A DNA stretch of 64,000 nt from Hyphomicrobiales bacterium (GTDB taxonomy: Bacteria > Pseudomonadota > Alphaproteobacteria > Rhizobiales > Xanthobacteraceae): contig JAFKKG010000023.1 of the NCBI GenBank assembly GCA_017305715.1, positions 107,269-171,268 on the forward strand, in the 5' to 3' direction. The position numbers and the translations under genes were made by a program. The notes beneath the pieces were generated by a model, which worked only from the letters and a program-made list of their open reading frames with translations, was not told the origin of the DNA and did no database searches. Position 1 is the stretch's first letter, and each line of letters starts with the position of its first letter. Of the stretch, positions 17,541-25,135 are shown piece after piece.

Positions 17541-17566
17541 AACTCCGGGGGGCATCCAGCGGTTCC
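17541..17566 (-). promoter_or_regulatory. Possible EcfG-type promoter of the KaiC-like operon
   Basis: On the minus strand GGAAC (17566-17562) is followed after 17 bases by AGTT (17544-17541), a one-mismatch match to GGAAC-N16/17-CGTT, 20 bases before the ATG. A similar match (17590-17615) faces the other way with no gene ahead of it, so chance is possible. Confidence 0.3.
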
Positions 17567-17825
17567 CTGGCACTGGAACTATTGCGGAAGGAACTCCGGC
17601 CACGTCGCGCCAGTTCTCGGCCAGCGGGCCAAAATTGGCTCGTCCGATCTCAAGGCATGGGGCGTGATTGGCCGGCGCGGTCGCCATTGGTGCGACCGCG
17701 GCAATCGCCGCGAGCGACGATCGCAACACGGCATGTTGAGCGCAAGGGCGCTGCCGGACGCCGCCGGGCAGTCCGTGCCGTTACAGCTCTGGAGCAGCCG
17801 CCGAAACGACGCGATCTCGTGGCGG

Positions 17826-17843
17826 ATCGCGCCGCGGCGCGAT
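17826..17843 (-). terminator. Perfect palindrome after minE
   Basis: ATCGCGCCGCGGCGCGAT is an exact 18-base palindrome ten bases past the minE stop. No T-tract follows, so it is terminator-like at best; it could instead stabilise the mRNA end. Confidence 0.35.
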
Positions 17844-17853
17844 GACCCGATGG

Positions 17854-18156
17854 CTACGGCGGTACCAAAGCCCCCAGCCGCCTGTCGGCGTGAACCTTGG
17901 TCTGCTCGAAATTATTGGGCACTTCGATATCGACCTCGAGCGTCGATACGGTCGGGCCGCGGTCGAGCCTGACGATGACCTTGTCGGGATCGAGCTGGAT
18001 GTGCCGGGAGACCACCGCGAGAATCTCCTCGCGCAGCGTCGCCAGCAGATCGGGCTGACCGCGCAGGCCGCGCTCATGCGCCAGCAGGATTTGCAGCCGC
18101 TCCCGCGCCACCGGGGCGGTTGCCTTGCGGCCGTTGAACAGGCGAAGCAGGTTCAT
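17854..18156 (-). CDS. minE: Cell division topological specificity factor MinE
   Basis: The 100-residue protein starts [20 protein letters not shown] with the amphipathic membrane-targeting and anti-MinCD helix. It continues [11 protein letters not shown] and the C-terminal topological domain ([18 protein letters not shown]). MinE stimulates MinD ATPase and confines MinCD to the poles. GGAGGG lies five bases before the ATG, and the ATG overlaps the minD stop by four bases. It is slightly longer than the E. coli protein at the C-terminus, as is usual for rhizobial relatives. Confidence 0.95.
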   Translation of the reverse strand: MNLLRLFNGRKATAPVARERLQILLAHERGLRGQPDLLATLREEILAVVSRHIQLDPDKVIVRLDRGPTVSTLEVDIEVPNNFEQTKVHADRRLGALVPP

Positions 18157-18968
18157 GCCGCCCTCCGTCCGAGCAACCGGTTCATCAGTCCCCTGCGTTC
18201 TGCCGGGACGATCATGTCGACGGTTTCGCCCATCAACCGGCGGGCCGCGTCGGTATAGGCGCGGGCCGGTGCACTGGCTGCATTGTTCAGCGTAACGGGA
18301 GAGCCGACATTCGAGGCGCGAAGCACGTCCTGGCTCTCGGGAATGATGCCGAGCAGCGGGGTCGCGAGAATTTCGAGGATGTCTTGGATGCTCAGCATCT
18401 CGCCGCGCGCCGCGCGCGCCGGATCGTAGCGGGTGATCAGCACATGCTTGGTGACCCGTTCGCCCCGCTCCGCCTTGACGGTTTTCGAATCGAGCATGCC
18501 GATGATGCGGTCGGAGTCGCGCACCGAGGAGACTTCCGGGTTGGTGACGATCACGGCCTCGTCCGCATAGCGCATCGCCAGCATCGCGCCGCGTTCGATG
18601 CCCGCGGGGCTGTCGCACAGCACCCAGTCGAATCTCGTCCGCAGTTCCCCGATGATCCGGCCGATGCCTTCGTCGGTCAGCGCATCCTTGTCCCTGGTCT
18701 GGGATGCCGGCAGCAGCCACAGGTTCTCCAGCCGCTTGTCGCGGATCAAGGCCTGCTGGAGTTTTGCAACGCCCTGCACGACATTGATGAGGTCGAATAC
18801 GACACGGCGTTCCGCGCCCATCACCAGGTCGAGGTTGCGCAGGCCGACGTCGAAGTCGACGACAACGACGCTCTCTCCGTTCTGGGCCAATGCGGCGCCG
18901 AGGGCGGCCGTGGATGTCGTCTTTCCAACGCCACCTTTGCCGGACGTAACGACCAGGACTTTGGCCAT
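18153..18968 (-). CDS. minD: Septum site-determining ATPase MinD
   Basis: The 271-residue ParA/MinD ATPase has the deviant Walker [12 protein letters not shown] at residues 9-19, the switch [14 protein letters not shown], the Walker B-like [13 protein letters not shown], and a C-terminal amphipathic basic helix ([12 protein letters not shown]) for membrane binding. It recruits MinC to the membrane and oscillates or forms gradients with MinE. AAGGAG is eight bases before the start. It lies between minC (19-base gap) and minE (four-base overlap) in the conserved minCDE order. Confidence 0.96.
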   Translation of the reverse strand: MAKVLVVTSGKGGVGKTTSTAALGAALAQNGESVVVVDFDVGLRNLDLVMGAERRVVFDLINVVQGVAKLQQALIRDKRLENLWLLPASQTRDKDALTDEGIGRIIGELRTRFDWVLCDSPAGIERGAMLAMRYADEAVIVTNPEVSSVRDSDRIIGMLDSKTVKAERGERVTKHVLITRYDPARAARGEMLSIQDILEILATPLLGIIPESQDVLRASNVGSPVTLNNAASAPARAYTDAARRLMGETVDMIVPAERRGLMNRLLGRRAA

Positions 18969-18987
18969 GAGTGATCTCCTTAGCCGG

Positions 18988-19695
18988 TTAATTCAGCGGG
19001 GTTATTTTCATGGTATCGCCTTGCAGCCAGGCCTGGGCCGGCCGGTTGCGAAGCGACGCATCGATTTCTTCAGCGGTCTGGTAGTAGCCGTCGATGGCGA
19101 GCAGTTCCGCCTCGATCTTCTGGCAATAGATTCGGGCCGACGAGTTGCCGTTGACGCCCGCCATCGCCCGGCCGCGCAGCGTGCCGTAAACATGGATCGA
19201 TCCGCCGGCGACGATTTCCGCCCCCGAGCCGACCGAACCCAGCACGGTGACGTCGCCATCGGTGAACACGATCGACTGACCCGACCGGACCGGGTTTTCG
19301 AGCAGCAGCGAGTTCGGCTTCGGCTTGGGTTCAGGCTTTTGCTCGGCCTTTTCCGCAGGTTCGCTTCGCGTGATGACGCAGGAACGACCGCCGGTCAGCA
19401 GCGGCGGCATGCTGGAGGTGAGTTTTTCGGCGTCGACACCCTCGATACCGAGCACGCGGATATTGCGCTCTTCCAGATTATTGATGAGGTGGGTGATGGC
19501 CGCGCGGCTCAGATCCAGCGCCGCCAGGTCGAGCACGACCGGCTTGCCGACGAAGAAGCCCGGCGACCGCGCCAGCGTCGTATCGATCTCCGCGAGCCAG
19601 CCGACGATGGGGATCTCGGGCGTAAACACGAAGGCGACATACGAGCGGCCCCGCATGCGAACCAGTTGTCGCGTTGCCTCCGCTGTTGCGTGCAT
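18988..19695 (-). CDS. minC: Septum site-determining inhibitor MinC
   Basis: The 235-residue protein has the N-terminal FtsZ-inhibiting domain (about 10-105). A Glu/Lys/Pro-rich linker follows (EPAEKAEQKPEPKPKP). The C-terminal beta-helix domain that dimerises and binds MinD carries VRSGQSIVF, GSVGSGAEIVAGGSIHVYG and LRGRAMAGVNGN. MinC blocks FtsZ ring assembly away from midcell. It is first in minCDE, with two CtrA-type boxes directly upstream. The linker is longer and more proline-rich than in E. coli MinC. Confidence 0.95.
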   Translation of the reverse strand: MHATAEATRQLVRMRGRSYVAFVFTPEIPIVGWLAEIDTTLARSPGFFVGKPVVLDLAALDLSRAAITHLINNLEERNIRVLGIEGVDAEKLTSSMPPLLTGGRSCVITRSEPAEKAEQKPEPKPKPNSLLLENPVRSGQSIVFTDGDVTVLGSVGSGAEIVAGGSIHVYGTLRGRAMAGVNGNSSARIYCQKIEAELLAIDGYYQTAEEIDASLRNRPAQAWLQGDTMKITPLN

Positions 19696-19716
19696 GATGA
19701 ACCCACCCAGTCTTGG

Positions 19717-19731
19717 TTAGTGAATGATTAA
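19717..19731 (-). promoter_or_regulatory. CtrA box, minC-proximal
   Basis: Minus-strand TTAA-N7-CTAACC, one mismatch from the TTAA-N7-TTAAC CtrA consensus, 22 bases before the minC ATG. It forms a near-repeat with the distal site (15 of 19 bases). Confidence 0.5.
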
Positions 19732-19747
19732 GATGGGGGTGATTTGG

Positions 19748-19762
19748 TTAACGAGTGATTAA
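19748..19762 (-). promoter_or_regulatory. CtrA box, minC-distal
   Basis: Minus-strand TTAATCACTCGTTAACCAAA is an exact TTAA-N7-TTAAC match, 53 bases before the minC ATG. Together with the proximal box this suggests direct cell-cycle control of minCDE, as reported for Sinorhizobium meliloti minCD. Confidence 0.65.
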
Positions 19763-19819
19763 TGATCGGCGTTCTTCCACCGCCTTGCCCGGACGTGGGC
19801 CGGCCGGGCGCCGGCTTGA

Positions 19820-20593
19820 TCAGCGCCGCTCGATCACCAGGCTCTGCACCGCCCGGCCGAAATAGCCGCGTTCGTCGGCGAGCCGCGCCATCGCGAGGCC
19901 AGCGCCGTCGGGGCCGATCCAGGATTCCGCATCGAGCAGCATCCAGTCCCCGACCGGCTGGCGCGCGAAATTGACGGTGAGATCGGCGTTGAGAAACGTC
20001 CATTGCCGGAAGTCCAGCACCGCCGACGTGCCGTTGCAGAAATCCGCGGCGACCATCGCGCGCATCGCCGGCGACACCGCGAAACCCTCGACGATCGGCC
20101 GATCGACGCGATACCAGATCGCGCCCGGACCGGGCACGCCGAAGCGTCCCTTGGCGGCACGCAGCGACATGCCGGTCACGAACGGGCTGGAGGAAAAATC
20201 GGCGGGCTCGGCGCGCGATTGCTCGGGTCCGGGCAGCGTGACCGGCTCGATCTCAGCCTCCGGCGGCAGTTCGCCGGCCTGCAGCTTGATCTTGAGCACG
20301 GTGGCAGCGACCACGATCACGCCATTGGCGCGCAGCCGGACCGCACAGAGCTGAATCTTGCGGCCTTCGCGCAAGATTTCGGTCTCGATCGTCAGCGGCG
20401 CGACCGGCACCGGACGCATCAGATCCACCGTCACCCGGGCGATGCGCATCGGGACTGGCGTCGGTAGCGCTTCCGCCGCCCACGTCACCAATGCGGCAGG
20501 CGGCGAGCCGTGCTGCATGTTCGGGTCCCACGGGCCGGCGGCGTTGGCGCTGGTGAGGACGTTGGCGCCGTCCACGCGAAAAATAGCGTCCAT
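19820..20593 (-). CDS. Acyl-CoA thioesterase-like double-hotdog protein
   Basis: The 257-residue protein has the TesB-like tandem hotdog pattern. WDPNMQHGSPPAALVTWAAE and VTVDLMRPVPVAPL belong to the first half. The second half has MRAMVAADFCNGTSAVLDF, LNADLTVNFARQPVGDW and LLDAESWIGPDGAGLAMARL. Such enzymes hydrolyse acyl-CoA to free acid and CoA. ATG 20593 is preferred over the TTG at 20596. It is the third member of a probable operon with the SDR (73-base gap) and the nitronate monooxygenase. Confidence 0.8.
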   Translation of the reverse strand: MDAIFRVDGANVLTSANAAGPWDPNMQHGSPPAALVTWAAEALPTPVPMRIARVTVDLMRPVPVAPLTIETEILREGRKIQLCAVRLRANGVIVVAATVLKIKLQAGELPPEAEIEPVTLPGPEQSRAEPADFSSSPFVTGMSLRAAKGRFGVPGPGAIWYRVDRPIVEGFAVSPAMRAMVAADFCNGTSAVLDFRQWTFLNADLTVNFARQPVGDWMLLDAESWIGPDGAGLAMARLADERGYFGRAVQSLVIERR

Positions 20594-20666
20594 CAATCAA
20601 TGAACCCATTGGAGGGAGAATACGGCTTTCTGCCTGCTCCGTCGGCGCGTGTCGAGAGCGCCCTCG

Positions 20667-21401
20667 TCAAATGAACGCCATGCCGCCATTGAGGATGATG
20701 GTCTGCCCGGTCATGTAGTCGTTGCCGAGCACCATCGCGACCGCCTGCGCGACTTCTTCCGGCTGGCCCATTCTGCCGAGTGGAATATTGCGGGCGAGAT
20801 CGGTGCGGCCGCGCATCATGTCGGTTTCGATCAGCGACGGCGCCACGCTGTTGACGGTGATACCCTCCTTGACCAGCCGCGCCGCATACCCCCGCGTGAG
20901 GCCCTCCATCCCGGCCTTGGAAGCGTTGTAATGCGGGCCGATGGCGCCGGCGCCGCGCGCCGCGCCCGAGGAGATGTTGACGATGCGGCCCCATTTGCGG
21001 GCCCGCATCGCCGGCAGCACCGCCTGCGTGCACAGGAACGCCGATTTCAGGTTGACCAGGATGGTGCGATCGAAATCGCTCTCGCTGAGTTCGTCGATGC
21101 TGCGCGGAATCGCGATCCCGGCATTGTTGACGAGAATGCCGATCGGGCCGAGGTCCCGCGCGACCCGTTCGACCAACTGCGTCACGGCGGCAGATTGCGA
21201 TACGTCCGCGGCCATTGCGATGGCGCGACCACCGCCGGCTTCGATCTTGGCGACGACGGCCTCCGCGTCATCCGCACGCTCGCGATAATTGACCACGACG
21301 GCGGCGCCTAGTTCGGCCAGCGTCACTGCGATCGCGGCGCCAATGCCGCGCGAGCCGCCCGTCACCAGCGCGACACGCGCGCCCAGATCCTGCGTCGTCA
21401 T
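20667..21401 (-). CDS. SDR-family oxidoreductase, FabG-like
   Basis: The 244-residue classical short-chain dehydrogenase has the nucleotide-binding VTGGSRGIGAAIAVTLAE, the NNAG motif (LVNNAGIAIP), the catalytic serine in IVNISSGAARG, and the YxxxK element in HYNASKAGME. It ends YMTGQTIILNGGMAFI. It resembles 3-oxoacyl-ACP reductases, but context (thioesterase, nitronate monooxygenase) suggests accessory acid metabolism rather than core lipid synthesis. GGAG is nine bases before the ATG. Confidence 0.87.
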   Translation of the reverse strand: MTTQDLGARVALVTGGSRGIGAAIAVTLAELGAAVVVNYRERADDAEAVVAKIEAGGGRAIAMAADVSQSAAVTQLVERVARDLGPIGILVNNAGIAIPRSIDELSESDFDRTILVNLKSAFLCTQAVLPAMRARKWGRIVNISSGAARGAGAIGPHYNASKAGMEGLTRGYAARLVKEGITVNSVAPSLIETDMMRGRTDLARNIPLGRMGQPEEVAQAVAMVLGNDYMTGQTIILNGGMAFI

Positions 21402-21452
21402 CGATTCGGACTCCGTCGCGCCGTCTTCCCTCTCCCGGGAGAAGGAAGAATC

Positions 21453-22421
21453 TCACAAGGGCGGATCGATCGCCTCGGCATATTCCTTCTTGAACCTTGC
21501 GATCAACTCGGCCGCGGGCAACACCTTGGCGACGCTGCCGACGCCCTGGCCTGAACCCCAGATTTCCTTCCAGGCCTTCGGTTTGGTGCGCTCGCCCGAA
21601 GCATCGGTGCCAAAGCTCATCTTCGACGGGTCTGACGTCGGCAGATTATCCGGGTCCATGCCGGCGGCAACGATCGAGGGTTTCAGATAATTGCCGTGCA
21701 CGCCGGTAAACAGGTTCGAATAGACGATGTCTTCCGCAGCCGACGAGGTGATCATCTGCTTGTAGCCCTCCACCGCATTGGCCTCCGCGGTGGCGATGAA
21801 AGCGGAGCCGATATAGGCGAAGTCGGCCCCCAAGATCCGCGCCGCACGGATGGCGCGGCCGTTGGCAATCGCGCCGGACAAGGCGATCGGCCCGTCGAAC
21901 CATTGCCGTGTCTCCGCCACAAACGCCAATGGCGAGATCTCACCGGCATGGCCGCCGGCGCCGGCCGACACCAGGATCAGGCCATCCGCGCCCTTCTCGA
22001 CCGCCTTGTGCGCGAATTTCTGATTGATCACGTCGTGGAACACGATGCAGCCCCAGCCATGCGCCGCCTGGTTGAGCTCTTCGCGGGCGCCGAGCGAGGT
22101 GATCATCATCGGCACCTTGTGCTTCTCGCAAAGCGCCAGATCCTGATCGAGCCGGTTGTTCGACTTGTGCACGATCTGGTTGACCGCGAACGGCGCCGAC
22201 GGCGCTTGCGGATTGGCCTTGTCGTAGGCGGCGAGTTCTTCCTTGATCCGCGCCAGCCATTCGTCGAGCAGCGCCGGCGGGCGCGCGTTCAGCGCCGGAA
22301 ACGATCCGACCACGCCGGCCTTGCACTGCGCGATCACGAGATCAGGCACGGAGATGATGAACAGCGGCGCGCCGATCACCGGGATCGACAGACGGCCCTT
22401 GAACAAGGCAGGCATGGACAT
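21453..22421 (-). CDS. Nitronate monooxygenase family FMN enzyme (second copy)
   Basis: The 322-residue protein is a paralogue of the enzyme at 11304-12299. It shares LSIPVIGAPLFIISVPDLVIA, LILVSAGAGGHAGE, ADFAYIGSAFIATAEA and the tail pattern NYLKPSIVAAGMDPDNLP. It is an FMN-dependent oxidase of nitronates or a related enone/nitro substrate. ATG 22421 is chosen over the TTG at 22430, because GAGGA then sits at a normal distance. It heads a same-strand set with the SDR and thioesterase. Confidence 0.85.
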   Translation of the reverse strand: MSMPALFKGRLSIPVIGAPLFIISVPDLVIAQCKAGVVGSFPALNARPPALLDEWLARIKEELAAYDKANPQAPSAPFAVNQIVHKSNNRLDQDLALCEKHKVPMMITSLGAREELNQAAHGWGCIVFHDVINQKFAHKAVEKGADGLILVSAGAGGHAGEISPLAFVAETRQWFDGPIALSGAIANGRAIRAARILGADFAYIGSAFIATAEANAVEGYKQMITSSAAEDIVYSNLFTGVHGNYLKPSIVAAGMDPDNLPTSDPSKMSFGTDASGERTKPKAWKEIWGSGQGVGSVAKVLPAAELIARFKKEYAEAIDPPL

Positions 22422-22532
22422 TCGAGGCAATCCTCATGCGTGTTTCGGAATTTGGCTAAAGATGCCAGACATCATACCAAGAAGGCAATCACGACGGCCA
22501 CGGTCTTGCGTTTTGAAGCTAGTCCTTGATTG

Positions 22533-22580
22533 TGCATGATCTTTTCGGAAAAAGCCGGCTTCCACTTTTCCGGATCATGC
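22533..22580. repeat. Intergenic repeat (family D, GCATGATC palindrome)
   Basis: GCATGATC (22533-22540) and GGATCATGC (22572-22580) flank a TTTTCGG...CCACTTTTCC interior. I recall similar elements as common in alphaproteobacterial intergenic DNA. It ends at the 3' end of the secreted-protein gene at 22581. Confidence 0.55.
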
Positions 22581-23162
22581 TCATTGGCACAGCGCGCGGG
22601 TGACGTAATTTTCGGTCTTGCAGTCGCCCGGCTCGCGCTTGCGGCCGGGGATGAACACTTTCGGCGAGCATTTTTCGGCAGCATCGGTGTCGAGGCTCTT
22701 GCCTTCCTTGTAGCCTTTGCTTTGGCAGAGCCTGTCGGCGCCCGCCTTGCAGTCCGGCGCGCCATTGGCCGACACCAGACAGGCCGCGCGTCCGGTGACC
22801 ATCATCGAGGGCCGCGCCATATTCGACAGGCTCTCGCCGGCATCTTTGGCGCGGGCGTTGAGATCGTCCATGGCCTCGCTCGGACTCTTCAGGCTCGGCA
22901 GCATCGATTTGGATTTCTCGAACAGCTTTCCGATCTCGTTGATCAGGCCGGGATTCTCCGGCTGCTGCGGCGGTTCGATCGGCTGCGGCGCCGGTCCCTG
23001 GGGCACACCCTGCTGGGCCGGCGACTGCACGCCGAACGAGGGCGGCGGCCCCCCTTGCGGCCAGCCGGCATCCGTTGCCAGCGCGAGCATCGACAGCGCG
23101 AGGCACGCGGTTGGAGTCCGCGTCCCCGATAGCTTGAAGAGGTAGCCGATTCGATCGGGCAT
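22581..23162 (-). CDS. Secreted Pro/Gln-rich protein with C-terminal cysteines
   Basis: The 193-residue protein begins MPDRIGYLFKLSGTRTPTAC with a signal-like hydrophobic stretch to about residue 32. A Pro/Gln-rich segment follows (GVPQGPAPQPIEPPQQPENP), then a helical part. The C-terminal domain has five cysteines (AACLVSANGAPDCKAGADRLC, with CSPK and DCKTE after it), suggesting disulfides in the periplasm. The family is not recognised by name. The start is chosen where the signal peptide begins; the ribosome site is poor, so it may be off by a few codons. Confidence 0.6.
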   Translation of the reverse strand: MPDRIGYLFKLSGTRTPTACLALSMLALATDAGWPQGGPPPSFGVQSPAQQGVPQGPAPQPIEPPQQPENPGLINEIGKLFEKSKSMLPSLKSPSEAMDDLNARAKDAGESLSNMARPSMMVTGRAACLVSANGAPDCKAGADRLCQSKGYKEGKSLDTDAAEKCSPKVFIPGRKREPGDCKTENYVTRALCQ

Positions 23163-23211
23163 GACGCGAGCGTAGCCTGAAGGCAGCAGCCGGCAAAGCG
23201 CGCGGCGCGGA

Positions 23212-23793
23212 TCAGACCAATTTAACCGCAATGACGAACCCCAGCACCAGCACCGCGGCCCCGATCGCGACCCAGAGGCCGAGCCGCTTTTCCAGCTCGC
23301 TGCGAATGAGGTCGCCGTAGCGGTTGAGCAGGACTGCGACCACGAAGAAGCGGCCGCCGCGCGCGATGATCGAGCACAGGATGAACAGCCAGATATTGTA
23401 GCCGGCAAATCCCGACGTGATGGTGACGAGCTTGTAGGGGATCGGCGTCAGCCCCTTGCCGATGATGATCCACGCGCCCCATTCGGCATAGGACTGGCGG
23501 AATGCGTCGACCTTGCCGGCAAGGCCATAGACGTTGATCAGCCACTGCCCGACCGAATCGTAGAGCAGCGCGCCGATCGCATAGCCGACCACGCCACCGG
23601 CCACCGAGGCGATCGTGCACACGGTCGCGAACCACCATGCCCGCTTCGGCCGCGCCAGCGACATCGGCAGCAGCATGACGTCGGGCGGGATCGGGAAGAA
23701 CGAGCTTTCCGCGAAGGATACGGCCGCCAAAATCCAGAGCGCGTAAGGCTTGTCGGCGGCGGCGATGAACCAGTCGTAATATCGTTTCAGCAT
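23212..23793 (-). CDS. DedA/VTT-family inner-membrane protein, YqaA-like
   Basis: The 193-residue form starting MLKRYYDWFIAAADKPYALW has the SNARE-associated/VTT pattern. An acidic/proline re-entrant segment, FAESSFFPIPPDVMLLPMSL, comes first and GKGLTPIPYKLVTITSGFAG second, with several membrane helices. DedA-family proteins help lipid scrambling and envelope integrity. An upstream ATG at 23811 is the alternative start. The gene follows hisE on the same strand across a 63-base gap. Confidence 0.8.
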   Translation of the reverse strand: MLKRYYDWFIAAADKPYALWILAAVSFAESSFFPIPPDVMLLPMSLARPKRAWWFATVCTIASVAGGVVGYAIGALLYDSVGQWLINVYGLAGKVDAFRQSYAEWGAWIIIGKGLTPIPYKLVTITSGFAGYNIWLFILCSIIARGGRFFVVAVLLNRYGDLIRSELEKRLGLWVAIGAAVLVLGFVIAVKLV

Positions 23794-23856
23794 GGCCGCA
23801 TGAACCACCATGGAACGGTTTTGTCCATGCCGGCAAACGAGGGAATTCCGGAGGAT

Positions 23857-24294
23857 TTAGTGCCGCTTTCGTACGCTGCGGCCTTCCAGCGCGACAATTC
23901 GCCGCCGAACTGCCGATGGCGCCGCCGCTTTGGGCAACGCTTTGACGGCCTTGTCGGGAATGGCTTTGGGCGGCTTGGCCGCCGATTTTGGCAGCTTCTC
24001 GGCGATGCCGAGCATCAGCTCGCGCCGTCTCATCTCGGACCAGACATCCTCCGGCGTCACGCCGGCGGCGGCCCACAGAACGGTCAGGTTGTAGAGCAGA
24101 TCGGCGCTTTCGCGGACCACCGCATCGGTATCGCCGTTGACGGCGTCGATGACGACCTCGATGGCTTCCTCGGCCAGTTTCTTGGCCATCTTGGCCGGAC
24201 CGCGCTGGAATAGCCGCGCCGTTCGCGAAATTGCCGGGTCGAGATCCCTGGCCGCGAGCACCGCCTGATAGAGCCGTTCGAGCGAATCACTCAT
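23857..24294 (-). CDS. hisE: Phosphoribosyl-ATP pyrophosphatase-like protein (HisE type)
   Basis: The first about 95 of 145 residues match the HisE/MazG helical fold, with KKLAEEAIEVVIDAV as the metal-binding EExxE-type segment and ESADLLYNLTVLWAA. HisE removes pyrophosphate from phosphoribosyl-ATP in histidine synthesis. The last 50 residues are a Lys/Ala/Pro-rich basic extension (ending EGRSVRKRH) not seen in short HisE proteins. It is away from other his genes, so it may be a second copy or a HisE-like house-cleaning enzyme. Confidence 0.75.
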   Translation of the reverse strand: MSDSLERLYQAVLAARDLDPAISRTARLFQRGPAKMAKKLAEEAIEVVIDAVNGDTDAVVRESADLLYNLTVLWAAAGVTPEDVWSEMRRRELMLGIAEKLPKSAAKPPKAIPDKAVKALPKAAAPSAVRRRIVALEGRSVRKRH

Positions 24295-24353
24295 CCGTCG
24301 AGCCTAATCGAAAGCCATCGCCGGCGCGTTAACGGCCAGCCTGGCGACCAAAA

Positions 24354-24384
24354 AAATCCACCGGCCGAGCCGGCCGGTGGATTT
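24354..24384 (-). terminator. Rho-independent terminator
   Basis: A perfect 13-base-pair stem (AAATCCACCGGCC / GGCCGGTGGATTT) with a five-base loop. On the minus strand it runs into a T-tract (24350-24357). It terminates the Gly/Tyr-rich gene at 24417-24875. Confidence 0.85.
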
Positions 24385-24416
24385 ATCTTTAACGCCGGCT
24401 TTAGCCGCGCTCGCAA

Positions 24417-24875
24417 TTACCAGCTGGCGAGGGGATGTCCGCGGTAATGCGGAACGCCCGAATTGCGATAGTAACCGCCGCCGCCGTAATAGTTGGTCGG
24501 CGGGTAATAATACGGCGTCACCGGCGAGCCGGAATAGACCGGGGCGCGGCCGCCGTAATACTGGGGCCCACCGTCATAATAGCCGTAGCTGTCATAATAG
24601 TCGCGGCGGTTCTGGGCGGCCGCAATCGCGATACCCGTGCCGACGATCCCGGCGAAGGCTGCCGCCGCGGCCGCACCGCCGCCACCGCGATAGTGCCTGC
24701 CGCGGGAGCTGAAATCGGTCGCCGTGCTGGTCCCGCTCGTCGCCGTCATGCCCTTGGCCGGTGCCGAACCCGCGAATGCCATCGACGGCTGAAACGTCGT
24801 CAGCGCTACCGCGACGATCGTCGCTGCCGCGCTGGCGCGGCCAATCGATGAAAACACTCCTTTTCGTGCAAACAT
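24417..24875 (-). CDS. Secreted Gly/Tyr-rich protein
   Basis: The 152-residue protein starts MFARKGVFSSIGRASAAATI with a signal peptide (cleavage probably after AMAFA). A Gly/Ala helix that could insert in a membrane follows (about 67-87), then a Tyr/Gly/Pro-rich tail (YYDSYGYYDGGPQYYGG). GGAGGA is eight bases before the ATG. An EcfG-type promoter candidate lies 49 bases upstream and a strong terminator downstream, so this is a one-gene unit. Function unknown; the composition suits a surface or stress-related structural protein. Confidence 0.65.
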   Translation of the reverse strand: MFARKGVFSSIGRASAAATIVAVALTTFQPSMAFAGSAPAKGMTATSGTSTATDFSSRGRHYRGGGGAAAAAAFAGIVGTGIAIAAAQNRRDYYDSYGYYDGGPQYYGGRAPVYSGSPVTPYYYPPTNYYGGGGYYRNSGVPHYRGHPLASW

Positions 24876-24923
24876 CTTAAATGTCCTCCGTGGTCGCTTT
24901 GGCCAGACAGGCCTCCGATTGCC

Positions 24924-24948
24924 AACCACTGAGCGGACATTAGGTTCC
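24924..24948 (-). promoter_or_regulatory. Candidate EcfG-type promoter
   Basis: Minus-strand GGAAC (24948-24944), 16 bases, GGTT (24927-24924): one mismatch from GGAAC-N16/17-CGTT. It lies 49 bases before the Gly/Tyr-rich protein gene. Confidence 0.45.
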
Positions 24949-25135
24949 CCAAACCCAACGCAAGCTGAACGATCTCTGGCGAAATCGTGGCAGTCATCGC
25001 CCGTTCAGGTTAGATGCGACAGAATGCCTGCGTTTAAGGCTTGAAATGCCGGTGTTCTTGTCCTGAAACAGACATCCGATCCAACAACCCTGGACCGCGC
25101 GGCAATCTGTCCCATCTCCCAGTAACGTAAGCTCC

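Larger units (their letters stand above)
17521..17853. other. Intergenic region between minE and the KaiC-like gene
   Basis: This 333-base stretch holds a palindrome just past minE (17826-17843) and an EcfG-like match near the KaiC-like gene (17541-17566). A 66-residue minus frame at 17529-17729 overlaps that region. I do not consider it a gene. Confidence 0.45.

Noticed and set aside
17590-17615. EcfG-like match on the plus strand
   Set aside because: GGAAC-N17-AGTT faces away from any gene; most likely chance.
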